A stretch of DNA of 64,000 nucleotides from Arthrobacter sp. UKPF54-2 (lineage in GTDB: Bacteria > Actinomycetota > Actinomycetes > Actinomycetales > Micrococcaceae). The position numbers and the translations under genes were made by a program. Under the pieces are notes generated by a model, which did no database searches, was not told the origin of the DNA, and saw nothing but the letters and a program-made list of their open reading frames with translations. This document shows, one piece after another, positions 1 to 8,893 of this stretch. The stretch's first letter is position 1. Each line of letters opens with the position of its first letter. The DNA is taken from NCBI RefSeq assembly GCF_007858535.1, contig NZ_CP040174.1, positions 1-64,000 on the forward strand. The letters are read 5' to 3'.

Positions 1-1951
1 CCACGGTGCCCGGCATCGGCGAGCGCACCGCCGGGTCCGCGGCGCCTTCCTCGCGTTCGACGGCGGCCAGCACCCGGGCGAGCCGGGTCTCGCGGGTGAG
101 CACCTCGAGCCGGCAGGACCAGCCCTCGTTGCCGACGAAGACGTCCGATGGCATCGGGTTGTCCGGGCCCGGGGGCACGGGTCCGCGGTGGAACGGCACG
201 AGTGCGTAGACGCGGGATTCGTCGCCCAGCGTCAGCTCGGCGCGGCCACGTCCGGGCGAACGAAATGACGCCGGACGGCGCGGGCTGCCGTTGATGGCCA
301 CCGCCGCAGTCCCCTGTGCCAGTGATCCAAGCACTTCAACCGTGGTGATACCGCCGTCGGGGGTTCCCAGGCTGATCCGGAGCGGAGCAGGCGCTCCGAC
401 CCTCCACCCGTTACCGGCATGCCAAGGGCCCGCCCCGGCGTCCTGCGTTTCATGCTCGCGCATCGCGGCGGCGAAGACGGCAGCAGCAGCCAGCTCGAGG
501 TCGCCCGCCTTTCGGAACGTGAACTCGGGCATCTTGCGCTCGATCAACCCGGTATCGAGCCGTCCGGCGCGGACGTCGGCGTCGTTGATCAGGAGCCGCA
601 GGTACTCGACGTTGGTGTCGATGCCCAGCGCCGTGTACCCGGCGAGCGCCCGGTCCAGGGTGTCCAGGGCCTTGGCCCGGTCTTCGCCCCACGCGATGAC
701 CTTGGAGATCATCGGGTCGTAGCTGCTGGAGATTTGAAGGCCTTCCAGCAGGGCCGAGTCGACACGGACCTTGCCGTCCGCTGTGTCCGGCAGTTCGTCC
801 AGCAGCAGCACCGTCCCGGTGGAGGGCAGGAAGTTCTTCTCCGGCACCTCGGCGTAGACACGGGCCTCCACGGAGTGGCCGGTCAGCACAACGTCGTCCT
901 GGCGGAGGGTGAGTTCCTCGCCCGCGGCGATGCGGACCTGCCATTCGACCAGGTCGACGCCGGTGACCATTTCGGTGACGGGGTGCTCGACCTGCAGCCG
1001 GGTGTTCATCTCCATAAAAAAGAATTCGTCCGGGGCGTTGTCCGAGACCAGGAACTCCACCGTGCCGGCGCCGGAGTAGTTTACGCTGCGCGCGGCGTTG
1101 CAGGCAGCCTCGCCGAGCCGGGCCCGGATCTCCGCCCCGTCGGGCAGGGATTCCAGCAGCGGGGACGGCGCTTCCTCGATGACCTTCTGGTGGCGGCGCT
1201 GCAGCGAGCACTCGCGCTCCCCCAGATGGATGACGTTGCCGTGGTTGTCCGCGAGGACCTGCACCTCAATGTGCCGCGGGGTGGTGACCAGCCGTTCCAG
1301 GAACAGGGTGTCGTCGCCGAAGGCACTCGCGGCGACCCGGCGGGCGGTGGCCAGGGTGGCCTCCAGGTCCTCGGCGCGTTCGACAATGTGCATGCCCTTC
1401 CCGCCGCCGCCGGCGGAGGGCTTGATCAGCAACGGGAAGCCGACGCCGGCCGCGGCCTCGATCAGCTGCGCGTCACTCATGCCCGGTTCGGCGATGCCCG
1501 GGACCACCGGGACGCCGTAGCCGGTGACGTGGTTCTTGGAGCGGATCTTGTCGCCCATAACGTTCAGGGATTCGACGCCGGGGCCGATGAACGTGATCCC
1601 GGCCTGCTCCAGGGCGCGGGCGAAGTCGACGTTCTCGCTGAGGAAGCCGTAGCCAGGGTGAACGGCTTCGGCACCGGTGTCGCGGCAAGCCTGGATGATG
1701 GCCTCGATCTTGAGGTAGCTCTCGGTAGCCGCCGCGGGGCCGATCCGGACGGCGACGTCGGCCTCCCGCACGTGGCGGGCGCCGGCGTCGGCGTCGGAAT
1801 AGACGGCCACCGAACGGATGCCCAGGGCACGTAGGGTCCGGATCACGCGGCAGGCGATCTCGCCGCGGTTGGCGACCAGGACGGTGCCGAAAAGCGGCTT
1901 GGCGGCCAGGGAATTAGCGGGGGTGGAAGTAACAGTCACAGCGGGGCTCAC
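1..1951 (-). CDS. accA1: Acyl-CoA carboxylase biotin-carboxylase/BCCP subunit (partial)
   Basis: ATP-dependent carboxylation of biotin for an acyl-CoA carboxylase, probably methylcrotonyl-CoA carboxylase in leucine breakdown given its partner and the nearby bkd operon. I read one open frame from a GTG at 1951 to the window edge (about 650 codons). It shows the N-terminal [12 protein letters not shown] motif, the ATP-grasp glycine-rich loop [21 protein letters not shown] and the catalytic [14 protein letters not shown] block. The visible end, SPMPGTV, is the start of a biotinyl (BCCP) domain, so the biotinylated lysine lies outside the window. The GTG at 1951 overlaps the stop of the upstream carboxyltransferase by 4 bases (GTGA), suggesting translational coupling; a second in-frame GTG lies at 1939. 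Propionyl- or geranyl-CoA carboxylase is possible but less likely. Confidence 0.9.
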   Translation of the reverse strand, partial: MSPAVTVTSTPANSLAAKPLFGTVLVANRGEIACRVIRTLRALGIRSVAVYSDADAGARHVREADVAVRIGPAAATESYLKIEAIIQACRDTGAEAVHPGYGFLSENVDFARALEQAGITFIGPGVESLNVMGDKIRSKNHVTGYGVPVVPGIAEPGMSDAQLIEAAAGVGFPLLIKPSAGGGGKGMHIVERAEDLEATLATARRVAASAFGDDTLFLERLVTTPRHIEVQVLADNHGNVIHLGERECSLQRRHQKVIEEAPSPLLESLPDGAEIRARLGEAACNAARSVNYSGAGTVEFLVSDNAPDEFFFMEMNTRLQVEHPVTEMVTGVDLVEWQVRIAAGEELTLRQDDVVLTGHSVEARVYAEVPEKNFLPSTGTVLLLDELPDTADGKVRVDSALLEGLQISSSYDPMISKVIAWGEDRAKALDTLDRALAGYTALGIDTNVEYLRLLINDADVRAGRLDTGLIERKMPEFTFRKAGDLELAAAAVFAAAMREHETQDAGAGPWHAGNGWRVGAPAPLRISLGTPDGGITTVEVLGSLAQGTAAVAINGSPRRPASFRSPGRGRAELTLGDESRVYALVPFHRGPVPPGPDNPMPSDVFVGNEGWSCRLEVLTRETRLARVLAAVEREEGAADPAVRSPMPGTV

Positions 1952-3555
1952 ATCCGGAACAGGCCGAAGGAGGTCTCCGGCAGCGGGGTGCGGGAGACGA
2001 CGTCGAGCGCCAGTCCCAGAACGGTGCGGGTGTCCGCGGGGTCGATGATGCCGTCGTCCCAGAGCCGGGCCGTCGAGTAGTAGGGGCTGCCCTGGTCCTC
2101 GTATTGGGCCTTGATCGGGGCCTTGAAGGCTTCCTCGTCCGCGGCGGACCATTCCTCGCCGCGGGCCTCGTACTGGTCCCGCTTGACGGTGGCGAGCACG
2201 CTGGAGGCCTGGTTGCCGCCCATCACGGAGATCCGGGACGCCGGCCACATCCAGAGGAAGCGCGGAGAGTAGGCCCGCCCGCACATGGAGTAGTTGCCGG
2301 CGCCGAAGGACCCGCCGATCACCACTGTGAGTTTGGGGACCCGGGCGGTGGCGACGGCGGTGACCATCTTGGCGCCGTTCTTGGCGATGCCGCCCTGCTC
2401 GTAGTCCTTGCCGACCATAAAGCCGGAGAGGTTTTGCAGGAAGATCAGCGGGATGCCGCGCTGATCGCAGAGTTCGATGAAGTGCGCGCCCTTGAGCGAC
2501 GACTCGCTGAACAGCACGCCGTTGTTCGCCACGATGCCCACCGGGTGTCCGTGCAGCTTCGCGAACCCCGTGACCAGGGTGGTGCCGTAGTTCTTCTTGA
2601 ACTCGTGGAAGCGGCTGCCATCCACCAGCCGTGCGATCACCTCGCGCACGTCGTACTGCGCGTTGACGTCCGTGGGGACCGCGCCGTAGAGCTCATCCGG
2701 GTCCGCCTCGGGTTCGACGGCGGTGTCCACGTCCCAGACGGCCGCCGCCGGCTTCGGCAGGGTGGAGACGATGTCGCGAACAATTTGAAGAGCGTGCTCG
2801 TCGTTTTCGGCCAGGTGGTCGGTGACGCCGGAGATCTTCGAGTGCACGTCGCCGCCGCCGAGCTCCTCCGCCGTGACGATCTCGCCGATGGCCGCCTTTA
2901 CCAGCGGCGGGCCGCCCAGGAAGATGGTGCCCTGGTTGCGGACGATCACGGTCTCGTCGCTCATCGCGGGCACGTACGCCCCGCCGGCGGTGCAGGATCC
3001 CATGACGGAGGCGATCTGCGGGATCTTGGCCGCGGACATCCTGGCTTGGTTGAAGAAGATCCGGCCGAAGTGCTCCTTGTCCGGGAAGACCTCGTCCTGC
3101 TTGGGCAGGAAGGCACCGCCGGAGTCCACGAGGTAGATGCAGGGCAGCCGGTTCTCCAGCGCGATTTCCTGTGCACGGAGGTGCTTCTTCACGGTCATCG
3201 GATAGTAGGTGCCGCCCTTGACGGTGGCGTCGTTGGAGATGACCAGGACCTGGCGGCCGTGGACCAGGCCGATCCCGGCAATCACACCCGCGCCCGGTGA
3301 ATCGCCGTCGTACATCCCGTCGGCTGCCAGCGGTGCGATCTCAAGGAAGGGACTGCCGTCGTCCAGCAGCCGGTCGATGCGTTCGCGCGGCAGCAGTTTG
3401 CCGCGGGCGACGTGCCGTTCCCGGGATTTTTCCGGCCCGCCGAGTGCGGCTACGGCGAGGCGGTCCTTCAGCTCCCGGGCCAGGCCGAGCTGGGCCTCGC
3501 GGTTCGCGGCGTAGCCGGGGCTTCCGGCGTCCACCTGGCTGGCGATTGTCTCCAT
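1948..3555 (-). CDS. accD1: Acyl-CoA carboxylase carboxyltransferase subunit (methylcrotonyl-CoA type)
   Basis: Transfers the carboxyl group from biotin to the acyl-CoA. The protein has 535 residues, normal for the family. It carries two crotonase-fold carboxyltransferase halves: an N-terminal part with [19 protein letters not shown] and a C-terminal part with [16 protein letters not shown] followed by SPRFLWMWP and RISVMGG. That last block is characteristic of methylcrotonyl/geranyl-CoA carboxylases rather than the propionyl-CoA type. It is the first gene of an operon running out of the window and is coupled to the biotin-carboxylase subunit. A divergent TetR gene starts about 160 bp upstream, and the intergenic region holds two repeated palindromic elements. 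The same accD1-accA1 pair near bkdABC occurs in mycobacteria, where it acts in leucine catabolism. Confidence 0.9.
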   Translation of the reverse strand: METIASQVDAGSPGYAANREAQLGLARELKDRLAVAALGGPEKSRERHVARGKLLPRERIDRLLDDGSPFLEIAPLAADGMYDGDSPGAGVIAGIGLVHGRQVLVISNDATVKGGTYYPMTVKKHLRAQEIALENRLPCIYLVDSGGAFLPKQDEVFPDKEHFGRIFFNQARMSAAKIPQIASVMGSCTAGGAYVPAMSDETVIVRNQGTIFLGGPPLVKAAIGEIVTAEELGGGDVHSKISGVTDHLAENDEHALQIVRDIVSTLPKPAAAVWDVDTAVEPEADPDELYGAVPTDVNAQYDVREVIARLVDGSRFHEFKKNYGTTLVTGFAKLHGHPVGIVANNGVLFSESSLKGAHFIELCDQRGIPLIFLQNLSGFMVGKDYEQGGIAKNGAKMVTAVATARVPKLTVVIGGSFGAGNYSMCGRAYSPRFLWMWPASRISVMGGNQASSVLATVKRDQYEARGEEWSAADEEAFKAPIKAQYEDQGSPYYSTARLWDDGIIDPADTRTVLGLALDVVSRTPLPETSFGLFRM

Positions 3556-3616
3556 TGACTGCTTCCGTCCTCGGCCGTGGTGCCGGTGCCCGCACTGGGG
3601 GCGCCCGGCGATTTCG

Positions 3617-3658
3617 GTTAGTACCGCATAACTGAGATTTAGGTTAGTCTCTATTAAC
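3617..3658. promoter_or_regulatory. Tandem palindromic elements, probable TetR operators
   Basis: Two copies of GTTA-N8-TAAC, at 3617-3632 and 3643-3658, lie 26 bp apart in the same orientation. They also share flanking bases: both read GGTTAGT at the left and TAACTG at the right. They sit between the divergent carboxylase operon and the TetR gene, which is the usual place for an autoregulated TetR operator. Binding is inferred, not shown. Confidence 0.55.
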
Positions 3659-3713
3659 TGTGATGTCCAACACAGGACAGTTTCAATTGAGAACAGTCGA
3701 GAGGGACGCGCCG

Positions 3714-4340
3714 GTGACCGAGTCAGGCCAGACCACCCAGCGAAGCCAGGCCAAGGAGAACCGCCGCAAGGCGTTGCTCACCGCGGCCGCCGCCCTCTTT
3801 GCCGCCGACGGTTTTAACCGGGTGTCGCTGGAGGACCTTGGCGCCGCGGCCGGAGTCAGCGGGCCCGCCGTCTACCGCCACTTCGCCGGCAAGCAGGCCG
3901 TCCTCGGCGCGCTGCTGCTCAGCGTCAGCCAGGACCTGCTGGAGGGTGGCCGGAGCGTGGTGGAGGGGTCCGCCGGCCCCGCCGCGGCCCTCGCCGGCCT
4001 GGTTGAATTCCACGTCGACTTCGCGCTCAGCAACCCGGACGTCATCCGGGTCCAGGACCAGGACTTCAGCAGCCTCGACGACGACGACGAGGCAGAGGTC
4101 CGCACCCTGCAGCGCAACTACGTGGAGCTCTGGGTGGACGTCCTGGCCGGGGTCCATCCGGACACCGATCCCGCCGAGCTGCGGATGCGCGCCCACGCCA
4201 CCTTCGGCCTGATCAACTCCACGCCGCACTCGGTTCGGAACCACGGCCGCCGGATGGCGCTCAAACGTGCCCGGCCGCTGCTCGAAAGCATGGCCTTGGC
4301 CGCCCTGATGGCACCGGCAACACCCCGCCCCCTCGGCTGA
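3714..4340 (+). CDS. TetR/AcrR family transcriptional regulator
   Basis: DNA-binding repressor, likely controlling the divergent acyl-CoA carboxylase operon. The N-terminal helix-turn-helix reads [19 protein letters not shown], then [20 protein letters not shown] and [11 protein letters not shown]. The C-terminal half is a helical ligand domain typical of repressors that sense acyl-CoAs. I chose the GTG at 3714 because GAGAGG lies 9 bases upstream and the product (208 residues) then has normal family length. An in-frame ATG at 3660 would add 18 residues that match nothing and would start 2 bp after the second palindromic element. The ligand is unknown; an acyl-CoA from leucine or branched-chain breakdown is a reasonable guess from context. 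Confidence 0.85.
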   Translation: MTESGQTTQRSQAKENRRKALLTAAAALFAADGFNRVSLEDLGAAAGVSGPAVYRHFAGKQAVLGALLLSVSQDLLEGGRSVVEGSAGPAAALAGLVEFHVDFALSNPDVIRVQDQDFSSLDDDDEAEVRTLQRNYVELWVDVLAGVHPDTDPAELRMRAHATFGLINSTPHSVRNHGRRMALKRARPLLESMALAALMAPATPRPLG

Positions 4341-4470
4341 ACCCGGCCGGGTGCACGTCCAACCCCTCCACGGCTCGAACGGGCCGCGCTCTGGCGGCAC
4401 ATTGGCGCGGACACGCCGACAACCAGCGCCCGGCCGCCGAAAGTTGCCCGCAAAGCGCCCCGGACGGCAG

Positions 4471-4506
4471 AAGGCCGGGCACCCACGACGTGGATGCCCG
4501 GCCTTT
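4471..4506. terminator. Bidirectional terminator between the TetR gene and bkdC
   Basis: Inverted repeat with arms of about 15 bp (AAGGCCGGGCACCCA against TGGATGCCCGGCCTT) and a 6-base centre, with one mismatch. It lies between convergent genes, directly downstream of the bkdC stop on the minus strand. The rest of 4341-4470 shows nothing recognisable. Confidence 0.7.
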
Positions 4507-4515
4507 CGCTGGAAA

Positions 4516-5910
4516 CTAGACCATCGCCAGGGCCATGCCCGGATCGGCCAGGATGGCGCCGAGGTCCTGCAGGAACCGGGAACCCTGTTCGCCGTCGACC
4601 AGGCGGTGGTCGAAGGACAGGCTCAGCGTCATGACCTGGCGCAGCGCCACCTCATCCTGGTACTCCCACGGCATCTTCCGCACCGCGCCGAGGGCCAGGA
4701 TGGCTGCCTCGCCGGGGTTGAGGATGGGCGTGCCGGCGTCGATGCCGAAGACGCCGATGTTCGTGATGGAGATGGTTCCGCCGGAGAGGTCCGCCGGGGC
4801 GGTCTTGCCGGCCCGCGCGGTGTCGGTGAGCTCGGTCAGGGCCGTGGAAAGCTCCAGCAGGGACATCCGGTCCGCGTCCTTAATGTTCGGGACGGTCAGC
4901 CCACGCGGCGTTGCGGCCGCGATGCCGAGGTTGACGTAGTTGAACTGGACGATTTCCTGGTTGGCCTCGTCCCACCGGGCGTTGAGCGTCGGGTGGTTGC
5001 GCAGCGCGATGAGCACGGCCTTGGACACCAGGGTCAGCGGCGTCAGCTTGTAGCCCGCGAACGCCCGGCTGGCCTTGAGCCGGCCGAGCAGTTCCATGGT
5101 GGGCGTGACGTCCAGGGTCAGGAACTCCGTGACGTGCGGCGCGGTGAAGGCGCTGGACACCATGGCTGCGGCGGTGAACTTCCGCACGCCCTTGATCGGG
5201 GTCCGGGTTTCCCGCTCGCCCTGGCCGCGGGCGGGGGCGGCCGCCTGGCCGGCCAGTTCCTGGGGTGCCACCGGGAGGTCTCCCCCGCCGACGAAGTTGC
5301 GCACGTCATCGCGGGTGATGAGGCCGTGCTCCCCCGTGCCGGTGACGGCCGCGAGGTCGACGCCGAGGTCCTTGGCGAGCTTGCGCACCGGCGGCGTGGA
5401 GCGCGGACGCTCGGCGCCTCCGGCAGCGGCGGGTGCCGGTGCGGGTTCGACGGCCACGGGAGCGGCTTCAACCACCGGGGCAGCTGTCTCCACCGGAGCG
5501 GCCACGGGTGCTGCCGTGACGGCCGCAGCCGGGGCAGCCGCGGCGAAGCTGCGGGCGCGGCGGGCCGGCCGGCCGGAGCCCTCCAGCACGGCGCCGTAGC
5601 CCACCAGGTTCGGCTCCCGCTTGGCGGGGGCTTCCCCGGCGCCGGAGGCGCCGTCGTCGCCTTCCACCTCGAACGAGACGATCGGCTTGCCGACCTCCAC
5701 CACGGTGCCGGGCTGCTCGTGCAGGGCCGTCACGACGCCGGCGAACGGCGAGGGCAGTTCGACGACGGCCTTGGCGGTTTCCACCTCGGCGATGATCTGG
5801 TTGAGCGTGACGGTATCCCCCACCCCGACCTTCCACGCGACGATTTCTGATTCCGTCAGGCCTTCGCCGAGGTCCGGAAGCCGGAATTCCTTGATCATGG
5901 TGGCGGTCAT
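4516..5910 (-). CDS. bkdC: Branched-chain 2-oxoacid dehydrogenase E2 (dihydrolipoamide acyltransferase)
   Basis: Transfers the acyl group from E1 to CoA via a swinging lipoyl arm. Of 464 residues, positions 7-80 form a single lipoyl domain with the modified lysine K47 in ETAKAVVE. An Ala/Pro-rich linker follows, then a peripheral subunit-binding domain at roughly 168-205 (VRKLAKDLGVDLAAVTGTG). The C-terminal acyltransferase core ends with the catalytic FDHRLVDG (H435, D439). The start overlaps the bkdB stop by 4 bases (ATGA). Third gene of bkdABC. E3 (lipoamide dehydrogenase) is not in the window. A pyruvate dehydrogenase E2 would look similar; the single lipoyl domain, the separate E1 alpha/beta subunits and the Lrp-type regulator favour the branched-chain complex. 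Confidence 0.9.
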   Translation of the reverse strand: MTATMIKEFRLPDLGEGLTESEIVAWKVGVGDTVTLNQIIAEVETAKAVVELPSPFAGVVTALHEQPGTVVEVGKPIVSFEVEGDDGASGAGEAPAKREPNLVGYGAVLEGSGRPARRARSFAAAAPAAAVTAAPVAAPVETAAPVVEAAPVAVEPAPAPAAAGGAERPRSTPPVRKLAKDLGVDLAAVTGTGEHGLITRDDVRNFVGGGDLPVAPQELAGQAAAPARGQGERETRTPIKGVRKFTAAAMVSSAFTAPHVTEFLTLDVTPTMELLGRLKASRAFAGYKLTPLTLVSKAVLIALRNHPTLNARWDEANQEIVQFNYVNLGIAAATPRGLTVPNIKDADRMSLLELSTALTELTDTARAGKTAPADLSGGTISITNIGVFGIDAGTPILNPGEAAILALGAVRKMPWEYQDEVALRQVMTLSLSFDHRLVDGEQGSRFLQDLGAILADPGMALAMV

Positions 5911-6917
5911 CCTTCCAGCCCGCTAAGGGAGTTGGGGCGGCCCAGGGCCCGGTCGACGCCGTCGAGGATCCTGTCCAGGCCCGGCAGGTGGTGCATTTCA
6001 AGCTTTGAGTACGGGTACGGCACGTCGAAGCCGGTCACCCGGACGGGTGCCGCTTCGAGGTGGTAGAAGCAGCGTTCGGTGATGCCGGCGGCCACTTCAG
6101 CGCCGAGGCCGCCGGTCTGGCTGGCCTCGTGCGTGATGACGAGGCGTCCGGTCTTGCGGACCGAGGCTTCCAGGGTTGCGAAGTCCAGCGGGGCGAGCGA
6201 GCGCAGGTCGATCACCTCGATCGAGACGCCCTCGTCGGCCGCGGCCAGGGCGGCGTCGCGGGCGGTCTTTACGAGCGGGCCGTAGGCGACGAGCGTGACG
6301 TCGGTGCCCTCGGTGACCACACGGGCCTTCTCCATGGACAGGGCGGCGGAGAGGTCGAGCGTCTCATCCACCTCGCCCTTGTCGTGGTAGCGGCGCTTCG
6401 GTTCGAAGTAGAGCACGGGATCGTCGGAGGCGATGGCCTGCTGGATCATGGTGTGGGCGTCCTGCGGGTTGGACACGCTGATCACGCGCAGGCCGGAGGT
6501 GTGGGTGAAGTAGGCCTCGGGCGATTCGGAGTGGTGTTCGGGTGAGCCGATGCCGCCGCCGAACGGGACGCGGATGGTGATGGGCATCTTCACGGCGCCC
6601 TGGGTGCGGTAGTGCATCTTGGCGACCTGGCTGACGATCTGGTCGAACGCCGGGTAGATGAAGCCGTCGAACTGGATCTCCACCACCGGCCGGTAGCCGC
6701 GGTAGGCCAGGCCGACGGCGGTGCCGAGGATGCCGGACTCGGCCAGCGGGGTGTCCACCACGCGGTGCTTGCCGAAGTCTTTTTGCAGGCCGTCGGTGAC
6801 GCGGAAGACGCCGCCGAGGGTGCCGATGTCCTCGCCCATGAGGATCACCTTGGGATCGTTTTCGAGGGACTTGCGCAGGCCCGAATTAATGGCTCGGGCA
6901 AAGGTCATCTGCGTCAT
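5907..6917 (-). CDS. bkdB: Branched-chain 2-oxoacid dehydrogenase E1 component, beta subunit
   Basis: Beta half of the thiamine-diphosphate E1 enzyme that decarboxylates 2-oxoacids from valine, leucine and isoleucine. It has 336 residues, the standard length. Recognisable segments are GEDIGTLGGVFRVT near the N-terminus, FGKHRVVDTPLAESGILG, and SQVAKMHYRTQG, typical of transketolase-like beta subunits. The C-terminal transketolase domain includes VITHEASQTGGLGAEVAA. Its start overlaps the bkdA stop at 6917 and its stop overlaps the bkdC start by 4 bases, so all three subunits are probably translationally coupled. Confidence 0.92.
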   Translation of the reverse strand: MTQMTFARAINSGLRKSLENDPKVILMGEDIGTLGGVFRVTDGLQKDFGKHRVVDTPLAESGILGTAVGLAYRGYRPVVEIQFDGFIYPAFDQIVSQVAKMHYRTQGAVKMPITIRVPFGGGIGSPEHHSESPEAYFTHTSGLRVISVSNPQDAHTMIQQAIASDDPVLYFEPKRRYHDKGEVDETLDLSAALSMEKARVVTEGTDVTLVAYGPLVKTARDAALAAADEGVSIEVIDLRSLAPLDFATLEASVRKTGRLVITHEASQTGGLGAEVAAGITERCFYHLEAAPVRVTGFDVPYPYSKLEMHHLPGLDRILDGVDRALGRPNSLSGLEG

Positions 6918-8095
6918 CAGCGTGCACCTTCTTCGGAAGCGGCTTCTGCGGGATCGCCGAAGGAAGCCAGGTAGCGGGTGTAGTGGTCCTGCTGGCGGTC
7001 CAGCGTGGAGTTGGGTGTGCTGTAGACGTGCTTGAAAATATCCAGCGGCTGCGGCTCGGCCATGTTGATGGTGCCGGCGCGCAGTTCCTTGGCCACGGCG
7101 TCCGCGTGCGCGGCGACGGCGGCCTCGAGCTCTCCGGTGAGCAGTCCCTTGCGCTCCAGCAGCGTCCTGAGCCGTTCGATCGGGTCCTTCGCGGCCCAGT
7201 CCTCAAGCTCGTTGGCGTCCCGGTACCGGGTGGGGTCGTCCGCCGTTGTGTGCGGGCCCATCCGGTACGTGACGGCCTCGATGAAGGTGGGTCCGCCGCC
7301 GCGGCGGGCGCGGTCGACGGCGATCCGGGTTGCGGCCATGACGGCCAGCACATCGTTGCCGTCCACCCGCATGCTCGGGATGCCGAAGCCGGAGGCGCGG
7401 TCCGCGATCTGGATGTGGGACTGCAGCATCACCGGTTCGGAGATGGCCCAGTGGTTGTTCTGGCAGATGAAGACCACGGGGGCCTGGAAGCTTGCCGCGA
7501 AGACCATGGCTTCGTTGACGTCGCCTTCGCTGGTGGCGCCGTCGCCGAAGTAGGCCACGGCCACGGAGTCGGCGCCGTCGTTCTGGATGCCCATGGCGTA
7601 CCCCGTGGCGTGCAGCGACTGCGCGCCGATGATGATCTGCTGCGTTGCCACGTTGACGGTGTAGGGATCCCAGCCGGCCAGGGCGTTCCCGCGCCAGGCC
7701 TTGACGATGTCCGCCGGCTGCACTCCGCGGACGTAGGCGACGCCGTTGTCACGGTAGCTGGGGAAGACGAAGTCGTCGTCGCGGAGGGCCCGCGCCGAGC
7801 CGATTTGGGAGGCTTCCTGGCCCAGCAGCGGCGGCCAGAGAGCGAGTTCACCCTGGCGCTGCAGGGCGGTGGCCTCGGCGTCGATGCGGCGGATCGCCAC
7901 CATGTCCTCGTAGAGCGAGGCAAGCTGCTCGTCACTGACATCCTGGACCCAGGAGTCGAACTCCGGATTGCTTACGCGCTCACCCCCCGGGGTGATGAGC
8001 TGGACGAGATCCCCGCCCGTCCGCCTGTTTGATTCTGCACTGTTCCCGGGGCCGCCGGCGGCAATGCCGCCCTTGCCCGCGTCGTCGGTAAACAC
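6917..8095 (-). CDS. bkdA: Branched-chain 2-oxoacid dehydrogenase E1 component, alpha subunit
   Basis: ThDP-binding alpha subunit of E1, about 392 residues from the chosen start. The ThDP/Mg motif is visible as GDGATSEGDVNEAMVFAA followed by CQNN; QRQGELALWPPLLGQEA and FPSYRDNG are typical of BCKDH/PDH alpha subunits. I chose the GTG at 8095 (VFTDDAGK): the frame stays open further upstream to 8464, but that stretch would cross the divergent lrp promoter and overlap the lrp gene. The Shine-Dalgarno match is weak (GAAGG, 13 bases away). The gene is divergent from an Lrp/AsnC regulator, and a perfect TTGTGA-N6-TCACAA element lies about 100 bp upstream. Confidence 0.88.
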   Translation of the reverse strand: MFTDDAGKGGIAAGGPGNSAESNRRTGGDLVQLITPGGERVSNPEFDSWVQDVSDEQLASLYEDMVAIRRIDAEATALQRQGELALWPPLLGQEASQIGSARALRDDDFVFPSYRDNGVAYVRGVQPADIVKAWRGNALAGWDPYTVNVATQQIIIGAQSLHATGYAMGIQNDGADSVAVAYFGDGATSEGDVNEAMVFAASFQAPVVFICQNNHWAISEPVMLQSHIQIADRASGFGIPSMRVDGNDVLAVMAATRIAVDRARRGGGPTFIEAVTYRMGPHTTADDPTRYRDANELEDWAAKDPIERLRTLLERKGLLTGELEAAVAAHADAVAKELRAGTINMAEPQPLDIFKHVYSTPNSTLDRQQDHYTRYLASFGDPAEAASEEGAR

Positions 8096-8190
8096 AGTTT
8101 GTCCGCAACCTTCTGACGTCGTCTGACCCTGCCCGCGGGACTCGTGATCCCTGCGCGCGACGGCCACCCGGGCGCCGTTGCCCCGGATAA

Positions 8191-8208
8191 TTGTGACCCT
8201 ACTCACAA
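8191..8208. promoter_or_regulatory. CRP/GlxR-like operator between bkdA and lrp
   Basis: Perfect inverted repeat TTGTGA-CCCTAC-TCACAA. It contains the exact CRP half-sites TGTGA-N6-TCACA; actinobacterial GlxR/Crp proteins bind near-identical sequences. The centre is about 104 bp from the bkdA start and 92 bp from the lrp start. An Lrp-type protein could also use it. Confidence 0.55.
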
Positions 8209-8277
8209 CTGCCATTGGGTACAACCACCCCCGGAAAAATTGAGCATTCTGCCCTGCCCGGGCTGTTCCGACCGTGC

Positions 8278-8283
8278 TAATCT
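8278..8283 (+). promoter_or_regulatory. -10 box TAATCT for leaderless lrp
   Basis: TAATCT lies 8 bases before the ATG at 8292, with no ribosome-binding site between, so transcription probably starts at or next to the start codon. A short palindrome, TTGC-N7-GCAA (8283-8297), overlaps the start codon and could be an autoregulatory site. No clear -35 box. Confidence 0.5.
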
Positions 8284-8291
8284 TGCGCATT

Positions 8292-8765
8292 ATGCAACCC
8301 TTGGATGGCACCGACACCCGCCTGCTTTCGGCGATGGCCCGGGACCCCCGGCGGACCGTCGTGGCGCTGGCCCAGAAGCTGGGCCTGTCGCGGAACACGG
8401 TGCAGGCCCGGATGGCCCAGCTGGAGAAGAAACACGTTTTCCTCTCCTTTGAGCGGCGGATCAATCCGGCCTCGCTGGGCTACCCCTTGATGGCGTTCAT
8501 CTCCGTGCACGTCCAGCAGCAGAAGCTGGGCCAGCTGGCCGTGGACCTGGCCGGCATCCCGGAGATCCTGGAGGGGTACGGCCTCACCGGTTCGGCCGAC
8601 CTGCTGCTGCGGGTGGTGGCGCTCGACGCCGAGGACCTGTTCCGGATCAACGGCAAGATCCTCTCCTGCGACGGCGTGGACCGGACCGACACCGCCCTGG
8701 CCATGAGCGAGCTCATTCCGTTCCGGATCCAGCCGCTGCTGGAGCGCGGGCCGGCCGAGTCCTGA
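8292..8765 (+). CDS. Lrp/AsnC family transcriptional regulator (BkdR-like)
   Basis: Feast/famine-type regulator of 157 residues, the usual size. The N-terminal winged helix reads LDGTDTRLLSAMARDPRRT then VVALAQKLGLSRNTVQARMA. The C-terminal RAM domain includes YPLMAFISVHVQQ and a typical ending, MSELIPFRIQPLL. It is divergent from bkdABC, so it most likely controls that operon in response to branched-chain amino acids or their oxoacids. I chose the ATG at 8292 rather than the in-frame GTG at 8274, because TAATCT is positioned as the -10 box of a leaderless transcript and there is no ribosome-binding site for either. Activator or repressor cannot be told from sequence. Confidence 0.88.
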   Translation: MQPLDGTDTRLLSAMARDPRRTVVALAQKLGLSRNTVQARMAQLEKKHVFLSFERRINPASLGYPLMAFISVHVQQQKLGQLAVDLAGIPEILEGYGLTGSADLLLRVVALDAEDLFRINGKILSCDGVDRTDTALAMSELIPFRIQPLLERGPAES

Positions 8766-8830
8766 GCCACCGCCGGAACCGACCGGCATCCGGCACATCC
8801 GGAACCGCCCGGCACACCGGCATTACGCGA

Positions 8831-8862
8831 AGGAACCCCCGTGCGGCCGCACGGGGGTTCCT
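8831..8862. terminator. Bidirectional terminator between lrp and actP
   Basis: Perfect 32-base palindrome (16-base arms, AGGAACCCCCGTGCGG and its complement) containing a central GCGGCCGC, between convergent genes. Very stable hairpin with little T run after it. Confidence 0.75.
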
Positions 8863-8893
8863 CGTTGCCAGCGCCGGCGGAACCGGCAGGGCG

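Noticed and set aside
8096..8464. Longer bkdA start
   Set aside because: It would overlap the divergent lrp gene and its control region, and the extra residues match no family member.
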